Positions 34,962 through 46,407 of a stretch of DNA of 64,000 bases are shown piece by piece. The stretch comes from Meandrina meandrites (Eukaryota; Cnidaria; Anthozoa; Scleractinia; Meandrinidae): NCBI GenBank assembly GCA_963693305.1, contig OY855914.1, positions 16,104,399 through 16,168,398 of the forward strand. Reading direction: 5' to 3'. A program made the position numbers and the translations under genes. The notes under the pieces were generated by a model, which ran no database searches, was not told the origin of the DNA, and saw only the letters and a list, made by a program, of their open reading frames with translations. Every line of letters begins with the position of its first letter. The first letter of the stretch is position 1.

Positions 34962-36463
34962 GTATGTTAACTAATCATGCATTTGTGAGTGACATATTTG
35001 GACAATTTGTAAGAAAATGTGCGAAACATGAGTGGTAGTAGAGTTGTACCAGATATGTCCAGGATTGAACGCTAATGAGATGCACGTTCTTTATCATATG
35101 CATCACAAAGCGTCCTCATTAATAAAAGTTCACCAAAAACACACCTAATTCTGTCAACTTTGAAGTTATAACGAAATGTCAAATAATCCAGTCAAACATG
35201 AAGTACTTATTAAACAATACTTGTGTTCAATTCTGGACATAAGTGAGTTGTACTGCATAGAAATTGTATAAAATCAAATGCACTGTAGCCACACACTCAA
35301 GTTAGAAATGATATAAAAGTCTGATAAACCATCGCGGAAACAAACGCATGATACAACCTTGCTACTCTTTTTCATATGGGGGATCCTTTGGGATCATCCC
35401 TGAGATTCTGTTAAATCTCTTAGTTACCATGTAGTTTGGCTTATATTCAGGTGTGCGTAAGGTCATGGATTCCCGCGGGTGGTCTGGACATCTTTTGGTT
35501 CACGTGCACAAGAAGTGGGCTCTTGGAGAAATGACACAACTTGAATGCCTCGTCAACGGAGCGAACGGCATCTGGGCGAGCGTCTGCGAGGAAGGAGCTG
35601 CTCTTGGTCACGCATGTTCTACAGTGACGCTGATGAACCTTGTGCGAATGGGCAACACTAAAGTCCTGAAGCGCTACAACTGCACGCGGCTGAGAGAAGT
35701 CGCATCAAACGTGACCAAGATCACAACCGGGATGCCCCCGCATCCCACCCAGGTCATTTACGGCGCAAGGGCGCTGGACATGGCGTTCGATTTTGGCAAC
35801 ATTGCCGGTGGTAAGGTTGGGGAAACCGACTTCAATCTGGCCGAGTTCTTTGGAGAGGAAGCTCCAGTTAGAATTAGCAGTCTGTCTTCCAGCCACATGA
35901 TCTGCGAGAGGCTAGTGAACCTGTTTGGCGAAGATCCACATTTTACGATGGAAATGGCCCAAAAAATGAAAGAGACCATGCTTCTAGATCTGACAGGCAA
36001 CAGAAAGGAAGAGTACATGAGTGCAGCAGGCCTTGCTCTTCTGTTTGATAGATCCGGAGGAAAACTTACGGCAAAGATGGCAGAAGTGATTGAAGAGGCC
36101 GAAGTAAAAAGTGAACGGGCCCAACAGCTCATTGCCGAAGTACGAAGGATCTGGGACGAATGGGACATCGAGGAAGACAAACAAATTGACGATCGTCTCA
36201 AATTCCAGTCCTTCTACAACGGTTTCATGGCTCCCTACTTTGGCTGTTTCAAATGCCATGATACAAGAAAGGCCTTGCAAGCCATTGATATGGACAATGA
36301 TGGTCATATTAACTGGAACGAGTTCCTGCTGTATCTCAAATGGGCTTTACGTCAGTATCCCGAGATAAAAGATGCAGACGAACTGCTTTCGGTTGCCTTC
36401 CGTAAGGGGATCATTCCAGCCATGCAAGATGAACTAGTGGGAGCAAAAAAAAAGGCAAAATAA
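34157..36463 (+). CDS. DRE-TIM (HMGL-like) metallolyase-type protein with C-terminal EF-hand
   Basis: Two exons, 34157-34961 and 35451-36463, joined in phase 1 with donor GCGG|gtatgt and acceptor attcag. 605 residues. D72-N-S-L-R76-E77 fits the D-x-x-L-R-D/E motif at the first strand of HMG-CoA lyase/homocitrate synthase/pyruvate carboxyltransferase barrels, and H286-V-H288 fits their HxH metal site, followed by the family-like NGANGIWASVCEEG. Residues 548-559 are a canonical EF-hand loop (DMDNDGHINWNE). In the family, the barrel cleaves or forms C-C bonds next to a carbonyl using a divalent metal; substrate here is unknown. The EF-hand suggests calcium control, an inference. Upstream 5' exons cannot be excluded. 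A broken tandem copy follows. Confidence 0.8.
35056..35239. mobile_element. 184-base MITE in the intron of the DRE-TIM gene
   Basis: Ends TGTCCAGGATTGAA and TTCTGGACA are inverted. A second copy interrupts the GPCR relic at 57443-57624 with clear similarity over its whole length (GCTAATGAGATGCACG, GCATCACAAAG, GTCCTCA). Confidence 0.65.
35451..36463 (+). CDS. DRE-TIM/EF-hand gene, exon 2
   Basis: 1013 bases encoding residues 269-605: metal-site HVH, the rest of the barrel, a helical connector rich in charged residues, and the EF-hand. AATAAA at 36643-36648 is a possible poly(A) signal. Confidence 0.8.
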
Positions 36464-36719
36464 TCAAGTAAACACTTCAACGATGCCGCAATTCTCTTTC
36501 TATATAAACGTGTGACATTTAATTTGCTACTAATGGATTCAAAAAGGCCAAAAGGGGCGGACAACGTCTGGCGGTGATGCAAGTTGAAAATTTAATAACA
36601 CATTTCGGCCTTTCGTCCTTCATCAGTAACAGCGCACGTGTAAATAAAAACTAAAATGAAAACACTTTTTAGTAATAATAGATCTTTTGCGTGCTATGTG
36701 GTAAAGGAGATCAGATAAG

Positions 36720-37635
36720 TGGGCGAGCGTCTGCGAGGAAGGAGCTGCTCTTGGTCACGCATGTTCTACAGTGACACTGATGAACCTTGTGCGAATGGGC
36801 AACACTAAAGTCCTGAAGCGCTACAACTGCACGCGACTGAGAGAAGGTCGCATCAAACGTGACGAAGATCACTCCCTGCCCCCCCCCCCCCCCCCCTCCC
36901 ACCCAGGTCATTTACGGCGCAAGGGCGCTGGACATGGCGTTCGATCTTGGCAACATTGCCGGTGGTAAGGTTGGGAAAACCGACTTCGATCTGGCCGAGT
37001 TCTTTGGAGAGGAAGCTCCAGTTAGAATTAGCAGTCTGTTAGAATTAGCAGTTAGAATTAGCAGCCACATGATCCGCCAGAGGCTTGTGAACCTGTTTGG
37101 CGAAGATCCACATTTTACGATGGAAATGGCCCAAAAAATGAAAGAGACAATGCTTTTAGATCTGACAGGCAACAGAAAGGAAGAGTACATGAGTGCAGCA
37201 GGCCTTGCTCTTCTGTTTGATAGATCAGGAGGAAAACTCACGGCAAAGATGGCAGAAGTGATTGAAGAGGCCGAAATAAAAAGTGAACGTGCCCAACAGC
37301 TCATTGCCGAAGTACGAAGGATTTGGGACGAATGGGACATCGAGGAAGACAAACAAATTGACGATCGTCTCAAATTCCAGTCCTTCTACAACGGTTTCAT
37401 GGCTCCCTACTTTGGCTGTTTCAAATGCTATGATACAAGAAAGGCCTTGCAAGCTATTGATATGGACAATGATTGTCATATTGACTGGAACGAATTCCTG
37501 CTCTACCTCAAATGGGCTTTACGTCAGTATCCTAAGATAAAAGATGCAGATGAACTGCTTTCGGTTGCCTTCCGTAAGGGGATCATTCCAGCCATGCAAG
37601 ATGAACTAGTGGGAGCAAAAAAAAAGGCGAAATAA
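36720..37635 (+). pseudogene. Partial, frameshifted copy of the DRE-TIM/EF-hand gene
   Basis: Lacks the first exon and the HxH part. There is a one-base insertion near 36846 and a poly-C replacement near 36880, after which the original frame resumes to the stop. The EF-hand has Cys in place of the central Gly (DMDNDCHIDWNE), which usually weakens calcium binding. No promoter or start is evident; it might serve as an alternative 3' exon of the upstream gene, but I consider a pseudogene more likely. Confidence 0.8.
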
Positions 37636-37888
37636 TCAAGTAAACACTTCAACGATGCCTCAATTCTCTTTCTATATAAACGTGTGACATTTAATTTGCT
37701 ACTAATGGGATTCAAAAAGGCCAAAAGGAGCGGACAACGTCTTGCGGTGATGAAAGTTGAAAATTTAATAACACATTTCGACCTTTCGTCCTTCATCGGT
37801 AACAGCGCACGTGTAAATAAAAACTGAAACAAAACACTTTTTAGTGTAAATAATAGATCTTTTGCGTGCTATGTGGTAAAAGGAGATC
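36720..37888 (+). repeat. Second unit of a tandem duplication
   Basis: Matches 35573-36712 from the middle of exon 2 past the stop into the 3' flank; offset about 1147-1175. Differences include a C tract at about 36880-36897 and a short internal AGAATTAGCAGT expansion near 37025-37062. Confidence 0.85.
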
Positions 37889-38805
37889 TTAGCGATGGCT
37901 ATTAGAATCCAAAAAGAAAATTTGGTGGTAACCACGCCTTTTTCAGCGATAGTTAAACTACAATTTGGAACAAAAATGCTGACTCGGTATGGTTTCTTAA
38001 ATATGGCAAACATATATTTCTTCGTAGATGTCATTGCAATTCGCCTTTACATACACAAAAGCAGCAATAGCTATAAAACTCTTTTAAATACATATCAAGT
38101 TGTAACGTAAAAGACAAATAGTAGGGGTGAACACGCGTTTTCAAAAGTTATACGAGTTGTTTTGAGTTCAATGACGGAGCCCCCACTCAATTTTTGCGCG
38201 CGGCCTTCAAGCAGGGCTCGCGGAGTCCAGCTTTTGTCAAATCAGTGTAGATATATGGTAGATATTTCAACTCAACGGCAAAGCCGAGAAAGCCAGAAAA
38301 AACTTGAAATGAATTTCGTTGAAGATAAACGTGCATTAAACCGAATAAGCAGAAAATGTACTGATTTGTTAATATATTATATTTTTTCGAAGCGATACGC
38401 GCTGTCGGCTTGGAATTGAAAGCGGAGAAATCGAGAGAAAGTTCAAATTTACACTTGTTTGATCAGTCAATCACTAGCTATCGCTCTAGGAATTTTTCCA
38501 CTAATTCAGTGAGTTTACTGAATACAGTACTATTTTCCATTGAAAAGTCTGGAGGAAAGTCAAGTCAGTTTCTGTGATTTTCGTATTCAAAACAAATGCG
38601 AGCGAACTTATCTGATGTGTTGAAGGCGACTAATTTCCCGTTTTCAATTTTCATTTTTCCCATTTTAATTTCCCATTCCCCATTCCCCGTTTTAGTGACA
38701 TTCATAATCTGTGCGTTGATTCCCATAGTATTTTTTTAAATGTTTGCGAACGTGAAAGTGAATGAAAGGTTTAGTTTAATCGCAGGCTGCAGACGTCACA
38801 AAATT
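37889..38805. other. Intergenic, nothing supported
   Basis: Contains GAGCCCCCACTCAATTTTTG-type repetitive phrase near 38176 and short frames without domains. Confidence 0.35.
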
Positions 38806-39262
38806 GCGAGAATTAATTTGACTGTATTTTATTAAAACATCTCATTTTCTTGAATGGTGGTAAAGAGTGTTCGGTTCTGCATGGAAAACAGTAGCACAGA
38901 AGGAAGGCATAATATAGCCTGTAAACCGGTGACTTGCAGTTAACCGCAATGGCGTGAAAATCAGTGCGAATGCACAAACAACGATCAGCAATTAAACTAT
39001 GATTGTAAAACTATTTGCCAATAAAGAGAATGAATACTCGCCTTTCGGGGAACATCAAGTCTTTAATTTCACTGTTAATTTTCCCTTCTACGTCTACAAC
39101 GGCTAGTAGTGCCTACCTCGATTTTGGCGAGCAAAACTTTCAAGGATTCGTTTGTCTCGCCCCCAAATCAAACCTACGAAAGCGTTTCGGTCGTTGCCCG
39201 TGGGCAGAGATAAAAGAATCCTGCCCGCGCTAAGAACCAATCACATTGCAGGATTCGTTACC
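38806..39262 (+). repeat. Dispersed repeat, copy 1
   Basis: GCGAGAATTAATTTGACTGT through CTTGCAG and AACCGCAATGGCGTGAAAAT to ACCAATCACATTGCAGGATT is shared with 41280-41945. No ORF of note; class unknown. Confidence 0.6.
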
Positions 39263-40048
39263 GTGAGGGACAGTTAGCCATTTGTCTGTGTCCGCTCCGT
39301 AGATTATTTCTTTAGAACTTATTCGCCTACTCAATCTTTTTGTGGTGACGTCATCGACTTTAATCAGAATCCACAATCGTCCATGAGAATCTACGAAGAA
39401 TAAAAGTAGTAATTCCCTCAACCCCCTCCCCCCGTCGACTAGTCGTGTGAAATGACAAGAATGGAATTTGCTTGCCATTACCAACCTGCTCAAAGTTATC
39501 TGAAACTGAACTGAGCAATAATTCAGCGGGCTTTCAAGAATTTTTCAAAGAAATACATCTCACGTCTTAGAAATTCTAACAGCTGCTGTTCAAAATTTGA
39601 CGTTTACCATGAGTGAGTAATTGATCTCAGTAGCGCGTTTGCTTAACAGCTTCAGCTTCAATCTGTAGCACTCTCAATTAGCTGAAAGTAAAGTCAGCTC
39701 TTGATTGTTTTAAATTGCTCTTGTTGAATGAAAGAAAGAAACGAAGAAAAGAAAAGACGAGAAAAGAAACTTATAAAAATGGAATATAAGACTTGACGTC
39801 ATTTGCCATGTGCCTTGTCGACGTGGAGCCACCATTACTTTGAAATGATATCGTAACGTAATTCATTACCAATAAGGACTCATGAATTAAAAATTACGTC
39901 AACTTGTTAAATCTACAAAATAAAGCCGATTTAAATCATCGACGGTGAAAAAAAAGAGACAAAAAAGAAGAAACAAGGCATGATACTGACGTCATCACTG
40001 TCTGGTTGGCTAAGAAAATGAGAGAGCCAATTAAAATGCCAAACTTTT

Positions 40049-40080
40049 TATGTCAAAACGTCAATCAAAGTTTTCATGGA
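40049..40080 (+). promoter_or_regulatory. Conserved GPCR-unit upstream motif
   Basis: TATGTCAAAACGTCAATCAA followed by GTTTTCATGGA. The related GPCR relic starts at 42018; the distance is enlarged by a microsatellite, a foldback and the dispersed repeat at 41280-41945. TGACGTCATCAC with GTTGGCTAAG lies just upstream. Confidence 0.45.
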
Positions 40081-40292
40081 GTGAATGCTGTTTCCATCTG
40101 TAGATACCATTTTTTATTTATTCAAAAAATTAGGTGAAATTGGTCGGTTATACCCATAGAAGTAGTTGTTTGTTTGGTAAATGTCATTGGAGTGTACGGT
40201 GCATTAGTTACTGTAAAATAAGAAGGTCGCTTTAACTCTGGATGTAATTTTATCACTTTATTCGAACATTTTTATTTGCCACGCAATCATTC

Positions 40293-40377
<85 letters not shown>
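40293..40377. repeat. (ATT)n microsatellite
   Basis: About 28 uninterrupted ATT units. The polyasparagine frame on the minus strand is an artefact. Confidence 0.9.
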
Positions 40378-40785
40378 TGCCGTACTTTTCAACCACAATT
40401 GGAAAACTAAGCGAATTTCATCAGCATTGTCCAAGTGATGGTAGTGTACATAACAATAGTAACTCAAATGCTTTTAGTCTAAGATATCAATTACCTAATT
40501 AGTAAAGTTCGTAATGTGAAGTGAAGTGAAGTAAAGTGAGTACTTTATTTACCCTCGGATTATAGAGTAGCTCTAACAGAGTTAATGTCTCCGAGCATTT
40601 CAGCAGTACAACGGTACAACGGGTAAAGACCACACCACAACACCGGGAAACTTCGTGCCCTACTCTTAACGATGAGTGTGTGGGTTCTGTAATGAAGACA
40701 GAAGGACGTCTACAGGTTTAAAACAGCCTTTATACAACAGTGAATTGATAATTTATTGAATAATAAATAACTTAAATAAATATAG

Positions 40786-40927
40786 GTTATTCACCAGCCG
40801 GGAGGTCCGTATTGGGAAAAACTGTGCCCGAGGTCTTGGATACCGCCCGAGGCCGCAGGCCGAGGGCGGTTCCAAGACCGAGGGCACAGTTTTTCCCAAT
40901 ACGGACCGACCTAGGCTGGTGAATAAC
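40786..40927. mobile_element. Foldback element
   Basis: GTTATTCACCAGCC and GGCTGGTGAATAAC bound about 142 bases; inner arms GGTCCGTATTGGGAAAAACT and complement pair almost fully around a GC-rich loop. Confidence 0.7.
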
Positions 40928-41279
40928 GTTTTTATTTTTTTCTTAAAGCCGGTTCTTACTTGGTTAAAATCAAAAATCAAAAAAGATTGTCTTGCAAAAT
41001 GTAATTGTAATATACGCGCGCATCCAATGTGCATGTTGAATCGATCGCTAAGCTACGGCTAAAGTGAAGAATGATTTGTTTTCCGCCAAACAAATTAAAT
41101 TCGCGAAACTGAACAGTACTCGCGGAAAAGGTCATCAGAATAAAAGAGAAAAGTAACTTTAATATTAAAAAGAAGTACAATGCAGCAGCAAAAGAGAGCA
41201 TAAAAAAATCTCGAGTCACGAAAGTGAAATTGAATGAAGTTTGTTTGTGTAGTTTGGTCGTCTGCACACGGCACAATTT

Positions 41280-41945
41280 TGCGAGAATTAATTTGACTGT
41301 TTTTAATCAAAACATCTCATTTTCTTGAATGGTGATAAGCAGTATTCGGTTTTGGGAAAAAGTAGCAGAAAGGCAAAGCGTTTAAAAGGATAAATCTAGT
41401 CTGTAAACCAGCGACTTGCAGTAAACCGCATTACGGAGTGAAAACCAGTGCGAATGCATAAACAACGATCGACAAACTATAACTTGATTTTGTAAATAAA
41501 TACAAAAAATACCCACCTACTGGAGAACTTCAAGGCCTTTAATTCCGTTACTAAGTTAGCTTTTGAAAGAATCAATCGGGTATGTAAGCAGGCGACTTGC
41601 AGGTAAGCGCAATGGCGTGAAAATCAGAGTAAATAATGCACAAACAACGATCGACAAACTACGGCCATAAAACTCGGTACAACTTGATTTTGTCAATAAA
41701 GAGAATCAATACTCGCCTTTTGGAGAACTTCAAGGCCTTTAATTCCACTGCTTACTTTTCCTTTCTTATTTAAAACGGTTGGTGAACAACTTCATTAATT
41801 TTGGAGAGCAAAACTTTCATGGGTTCGATCGTCTCGCCGCGAAATGAAAACACAGCGAGCTAGCCGGGTGGAATCGCTCCGTGAGCGGGCCGGATGGGAG
41901 AATACCGCCCGCTCCCGGAACCAATCAGATTGCAGGATTTGTAGA
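41280..41945 (+). repeat. Dispersed repeat, copy 2 with internal duplication
   Basis: Similar to 38806-39262. The central part recurs in tandem (about 41395-41560 and 41583-41790), sharing GCGACTTGCAG and CAACGATCGACAAACTA. Ends near ACCAATCAGATTGCAGGATT. Confidence 0.6.
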
Positions 41946-42017
41946 ATACCGCCCGCTCACGAACTGAGAAAAAAATAAATAACTTTATTTCTCTTCAGTG
42001 TACAGGTAGTTGGAACA

Positions 42018-42830
42018 TGCAAACCTAGCTCTGAGTTTTCGGCTGGTTTGTTTGCATCATGACGTTGACTGGAAATATGGGTTTACCTCGGTGTAAGAAC
42101 CTGTGATATTTTTCTTTGTTTTGGAGCTATTGTTTTCCTTCTCTATCTTTGTTTTGCCAGCTCTTTGTTGTATTGTTCGTTCTTTGTTTTACGCCACCGG
42201 TGAGTTTCACAGGTTCTTACACCGAGGATGAGCCGGAAATAGTATTGGATCGCTTCTTCGCCGGTATCAAACCTTTAAAATACTTGACTTTTATAAAGCG
42301 ACGCGTGTCGCTCAAACGAATTTCGGTGTCTTGGACCTTTTCAGTTACTTTTTACTCTTTTTGTATCAGCACTAAGGTATATTTCCAAAAAACATCCGAA
42401 AACGAAAATAAAACTTACGGGTGATTTTATGCAGTTTTTGAGTTATTTTTGTGTGCTGTTGTAATTTTGTGCTTTTTGTCCATGTTAAATGTTGTCTGTA
42501 AGCACGATCGATCTGGCCTCGCCCAGGCCAAACAGAAAAATTTTAATCATCAAGTTGTCTTAAAGACTCAAGAGAAGTTTGCAGTCAAAATGATGGCAGT
42601 TGTTGTACGCTACGTTTCTTGTCTACGGACTCCTACTTCACTACAGTTTTGTGAAAATTTCCAGTGTTCATAAGTACAATAAGTCGTATAATGATCGCCA
42701 TTACAAAGTGCCTATTGTAATTTTAATTTAAACTCCGCCGTTAACCCTTTAGCTTAAGCCATCTTCAAGAGAGACATTACGAATTAATCGATGCATAAAG
42801 ACTGATGTTTTCATCTAAAAAGAATATTTT
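42018..42830 (+). pseudogene. Strongly decayed class A GPCR
   Basis: The first codons resemble the family start (M then FGWFVCIMTLTGN) but contain stops. The TM1-TM3 part is replaced by a foldback insertion. Then LDRFFAGIKPLKYLTF, VSWTF, a TM5 stretch (CAVVILCFLSMLNVVCKH), KFAVKMMAVVV, and a frameshifted NSAVNPLA remnant near 42730. Multiple lesions. Confidence 0.8.
42085..42228. mobile_element. Foldback insertion inside the GPCR relic
   Basis: ACCTCGGTGTAAGAACCTGT (42085) and its complement (ending about 42228) enclose about 100 bases of T-rich DNA. It sits between the TM1 and TM3 remnants. Confidence 0.65.
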
Positions 42831-42842
42831 ACCATTGTTAAT

Positions 42843-43177
42843 TTAAGGTGGCTGGTAATGGTTTCCAGCACTTTCCAGCTCTTACACTTTGACTGGATAG
42901 TACAATAAATTTTTATCAGTTGATGCTACAATAATGGTATCAAATAAATGCCCAATGATTGCCGAGTACGTTTTGGTTACTTTCTTGACCTCACTGGTTT
43001 CCATAGCAACACTATAACCTGTTAAAAACACCCTTAATTTTAGCTTTAAGTGCTTATAAGTCAAAAACGAGCTCGATGACCCCCAGTTTTTATTATTGAA
43101 CATTGATTAGCATGTTAAGATACAACTTTCTGCAAAGTTAAAAAAATTTCTACGAAACAGTTTCAGAGCCACCTTAA
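42843..43177. mobile_element. TTAA-flanked MITE, first of a head-to-head pair
   Basis: Ends TTAAGGTGGCTGG and GAGCCACCTTAA. 335 bases. Confidence 0.7.
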
Positions 43178-43189
43178 ATTTTTAAAAAA

Positions 43190-43535
43190 TTAAGGTGGCT
43201 CTGAAACCGCTTCGTAGAAATTTTTTTAACTTTACAAAAAGTTGTATCTTTACATGCTAATTATAACTCAACAATAAAAAATGGGGGTTTTCGAGCTTGT
43301 TTTTGAATTATAAGCACTTAAAGCTAAAATTAAGGGTGTTTTTAACAGGTTATCCTGTTACTATGGTAACCAGTGACGTCAAGAAAATGACCAGAACATA
43401 TTCACCAATCATTGGGCATTTATTTGATACCATTATTGTAGCATCAACTGATAAAGATTTCTAGTACAGACCCGTCAAAAGTGTAAGAGCTGAAAAATGC
43501 TTGAAAATGCTGGAAACCGATACCAGCCACCTTAA
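43190..43535. mobile_element. TTAA-flanked MITE, second copy in opposite orientation
   Basis: Ends TTAAGGTGGCTCTGAAAC and ACCAGCCACCTTAA. 346 bases, reading as the reverse complement of 42843-43177 along its length, with 12 bases between the two. Confidence 0.75.
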
Positions 43536-43612
43536 ACTGAAAACAAGCAACATGTTGCCAACAATGCTCTTATGCAGGATGCGTCCCCGGTTTTTGAACC
43601 ATAATTAGAAAT

Positions 43613-44558
43613 GGTTGATGGGGTTGATATATGTTAATGGTTTGATTGTTTGATGTGAGTAATGTGGTTGGTGTGGTTAATGTATGTTAATGGTTTGATT
43701 GGTTGATGTGAGTGATGTATGTAAATGGTTTGATGCATTTTTATATAGGTTTGTTTATGTTTGTATTGGTTGATGTGGTTGATATATGTTAATGGTTTGA
43801 TTGTTTGATGTGAGTAATGTGGTTGGTGTGGTTAATGTATGTTAATGGTTTGATTGGTTGATGTGAGTGATGTATGTGATGGTTTGATGCATTTTTATAT
43901 AGGTTTGTTTATGTTTGTATTAAGGGTTGGGTTAGTGCCTGCTTTGTGGGTGGTGGGGGGGGGGGGGGGGGCTGGGTTTGCGATAATTTGTATTTTGTTA
44001 TAAATAGGGAGCATTAAATTTTATTATTGATAGGGGACATAAAATAATTTTATTGAATTAATTAATTAGATTGATTATTATTTCTCTTTTGTAGGCATTT
44101 TAACTGCATTGGACCGGAAAATCACAATCTCTCCCGGAAATGATTGATGTTATTAATGATCTGATGTATTGATGCATAGATGTTGATAAAGGTTGGTTTA
44201 TGTTCAGAGAAACTTAGAAATTTTATTAAATCTGCTTGAATGATATTTCACATTTTTTAAGTTTGGTATATGTAATAAGTGAATTCTATTGTTTAATAGT
44301 AATATCTCATTTGATCTATAAATGTTGGAGACATAGGGGCAAAAGAGGGGGGGCGGGGGTTTGGGGGGCAAGTCATTGAAAACGAAACCTATCCAAAAAA
44401 GCCATCCTTCGTTAACGTGAGACAAAGAACACATCAACCTAACCTCTGAGGGTCTGTTATCCTTTCATTAGCCTAAGATTAGTACTAGTTGAAAGGAACT
44501 AGCAAAGATGGTTTAAACAAAGAGCTCAGTGCTCTTAGCAATACATGTTGTTGAGGAA
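43613..44558 (+). repeat. Direct repeat 1 (pLTR-like)
   Basis: 946 bases, nearly identical to 49395-50340. Starts GGTTGATGGGGTTGATATAT; its first 310 bases are two tandem units of about 155 bases. Carries a G tract of about 18 (43956-43973). Confidence 0.85.
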
Positions 44559-44877
44559 TTATTTATAATATACGTAGCTCTTTTTCTTCAACAGGTAGCT
44601 CTTTTTCTTCAACAGGTAACCATTGTGCTGCATCCAGAGGGGGTGCTGTTCCTCAAGATGTTTGTGGTTCAGTAATGGACGTGGCCGACTCCGAAGTCTT
44701 GTCTTCCGAGTTAATTGACATTTTTGTTTAACTGTCCGTTGATCTTCTGGTGTATAGTAAAATAGTTACAAGATTGTGACACAAGGTGTAAAAGATACGA
44801 GCATGCATGCGCTTGCTTTTGTGAGTTATTATAATTTAAAATAATTTAACATTGACAGTCTCTTTTTCTTATTGTAC

Positions 44878-44885
<8 letters not shown>

Positions 44886-44971
<86 letters not shown>
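44886..44971. repeat. (AT)n tract with poly-T
   Basis: About 30 AT units followed by about 26 T. The mirrored tract at 50980-51064 in the other arm has the reverse order. Confidence 0.9.
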
Positions 44972-44976
<5 letters not shown>

Positions 44977-45373
44977 CCTATCTTGGGTCATCAAATTGTG
45001 TAAACTCACAGTATTATTAACTGCTTTAACCATTGTAAGAGAAATCTGAAGATGATTATAAAATAAAGATTTTGACAAAATTGAACTCTTAATATGTTTG
45101 TTTTTCATTCCACGCACATAAATATCACTGTAAAAAGCCTTTATATTTTTCACATTGTTTTCTCTAAAACTTTTGTCTTCCACCTCACGTACACAAATAT
45201 CACTGTAAAAAGCCTTTATATTTTTCACATTGTTTTCTCTAAAACTTTTGTCTTCCACCTCACGTACACAAATATCACTGTAAAAAGCCTTTATATTTTT
45301 CACATCATTTTCTCTAAAACTTTTGTTGTTATATCATGTACATAAATATCACTGTAAAAAGCCTTTACATTTT

Positions 45374-45619
45374 TCACATCATTTTCTCTAAAACTTTTGT
45401 TTCTCGCTCCAGTTCTTTAGCCAATTTTCTCATCTTTGCCTGGAGTCTTTTAATTTTAATCATTTGGTTTTGTCTCCTTTGACTTTTCTCGAATTTTATT
45501 GCTGCCTCTATTAGTCCTTTTTCCTCTTTCCCTCCTGATATCCACCAGTGACATTCGTAGTGAATCCATCTGTTCAGGTGTGAGCTGTGTAAAGGGCGGG
45601 TCAGGCAGTTGTAGATCAT
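45374..45619 (-). CDS. Coiled-coil ORF in left arm (antisense to RT)
   Basis: Minus-strand counterpart of the ORF at 50371. One extra G relative to the right arm changes the frame upstream. In the left copy the open reading continues beyond the arm with QLPDPPFTQLTPEQMDSLRM in one frame and then RRKEEKG-like sequence in another, so a slightly longer protein existed in the source element. Function unknown. Confidence 0.35.
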   Translation of the reverse strand: MIYNCLTRPLHSSHLNRWIHYECHWWISGGKEEKGLIEAAIKFEKSQRRQNQMIKIKRLQAKMRKLAKELERETKVLEKMM

Positions 45620-45703
45620 AATGTTGATGTATATTTTGATTTATGTCACATAGTGCAACAGTATATACTTAAAAATGCAATTCATTGTCTAGGTGCTTAA
45701 GAC

Positions 45704-45967
45704 GTGAGCTCACGGGAAAAAACAACCTCATTTGAAAGACAGCAATTGCATACCCTGTCTCATCAGGGACTCAGAAGGTATGCAAGGTTAATGAGTAAAG
45801 GAGCCGGGGAACCGCTCAAAAAAATTTTCTTGAAACCGCGGAGGAGTGGGGCGAGGGGTTTGAAATTTAAGAGGATGAGAAACTCATTAACCAACACGTT
45901 TCAACGCCATAAGGTACCTTTGGCTGAGCCCTACGTGCTTGCTGTCATTCTGAGAGTGCTTTCTTGA
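45704..45967 (+). CDS. Small basic ORF upstream of the reverse transcriptase
   Basis: 87 codons in the internal part of the composite, rich in Arg and Lys (about a quarter of residues). No domain recognised and no fusion to the RT frame; 440 bases separate them. It could be a leader ORF of the element or chance. Confidence 0.25.
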   Translation: MSSREKTTSFERQQLHTLSHQGLRRYARLMSKGAGEPLKKIFLKPRRSGARGLKFKRMRNSLTNTFQRHKVPLAEPYVLAVILRVLS

Positions 45968-46407
45968 AAGGGTTAAGGAGTTAAAGATTTAAAATATGGA
46001 TACCTCAATCCTTCTGGCGACGCGAGTAAACGGGTTGCTTGGTGTTTCCATAACATTTTCCATGATCAGGTCCTTCGAGATGATAAGGAGACACATGATT
46101 GTTTATGTGAGTGATTCATTTAGTTAAGGATATGTAGTCTAACTCTAGCTTACCATAAATGGGGGTTAAATTTTCCTTGTTAGATTACCCTGTCTTAACT
46201 GTTTGAAAGCGGTTAGATTGGCGCGGAAAAAATTACGCGAGGCTTATTTCGTATGCTAGTAAGAGGTGATCAAGCTCGTGCATGACAGTTTACCGTTAAA
46301 ATTTTGCTCGTGCATTCTGTAAGAAATACGGTTAAGAAATTTGAAAAAAAGTTCGACGTTTAAAAGGTTGTAATCAGTAGTGGTGTGAAAAAATATAAAC
46401 CGCGAAA

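Larger units (their letters stand above)
43613..45586 (+). repeat. Left inverted arm
   Basis: 1974 bases, reverse complement of 50354-52338. Includes direct repeat 1, an (AT)n tract with T run (44886-44970), 78-base repeats and the antisense coiled-coil ORF. Confidence 0.85.

Noticed and set aside
36600..36630. CTGATGAAGG...GAAA on the minus strand as a hammerhead ribozyme
   Set aside because: Stem II has only two base pairs, the flanks do not pair, and the cleavage triplet does not fit. The duplicate at 37780 is no better.
36720..37635. Second functional DRE-TIM gene
   Set aside because: First exon and metal-site region are missing, and there is a frameshift plus poly-C replacement.
40293..40377. 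Polyasparagine protein
   Set aside because: It is a translation of an (ATT)n microsatellite.
45745..45775. CTGATGAG on the minus strand followed by a GACAG/CTGTC stem as a hammerhead
   Set aside because: The required GAAA does not follow the stem, and the flanks do not form stem I.
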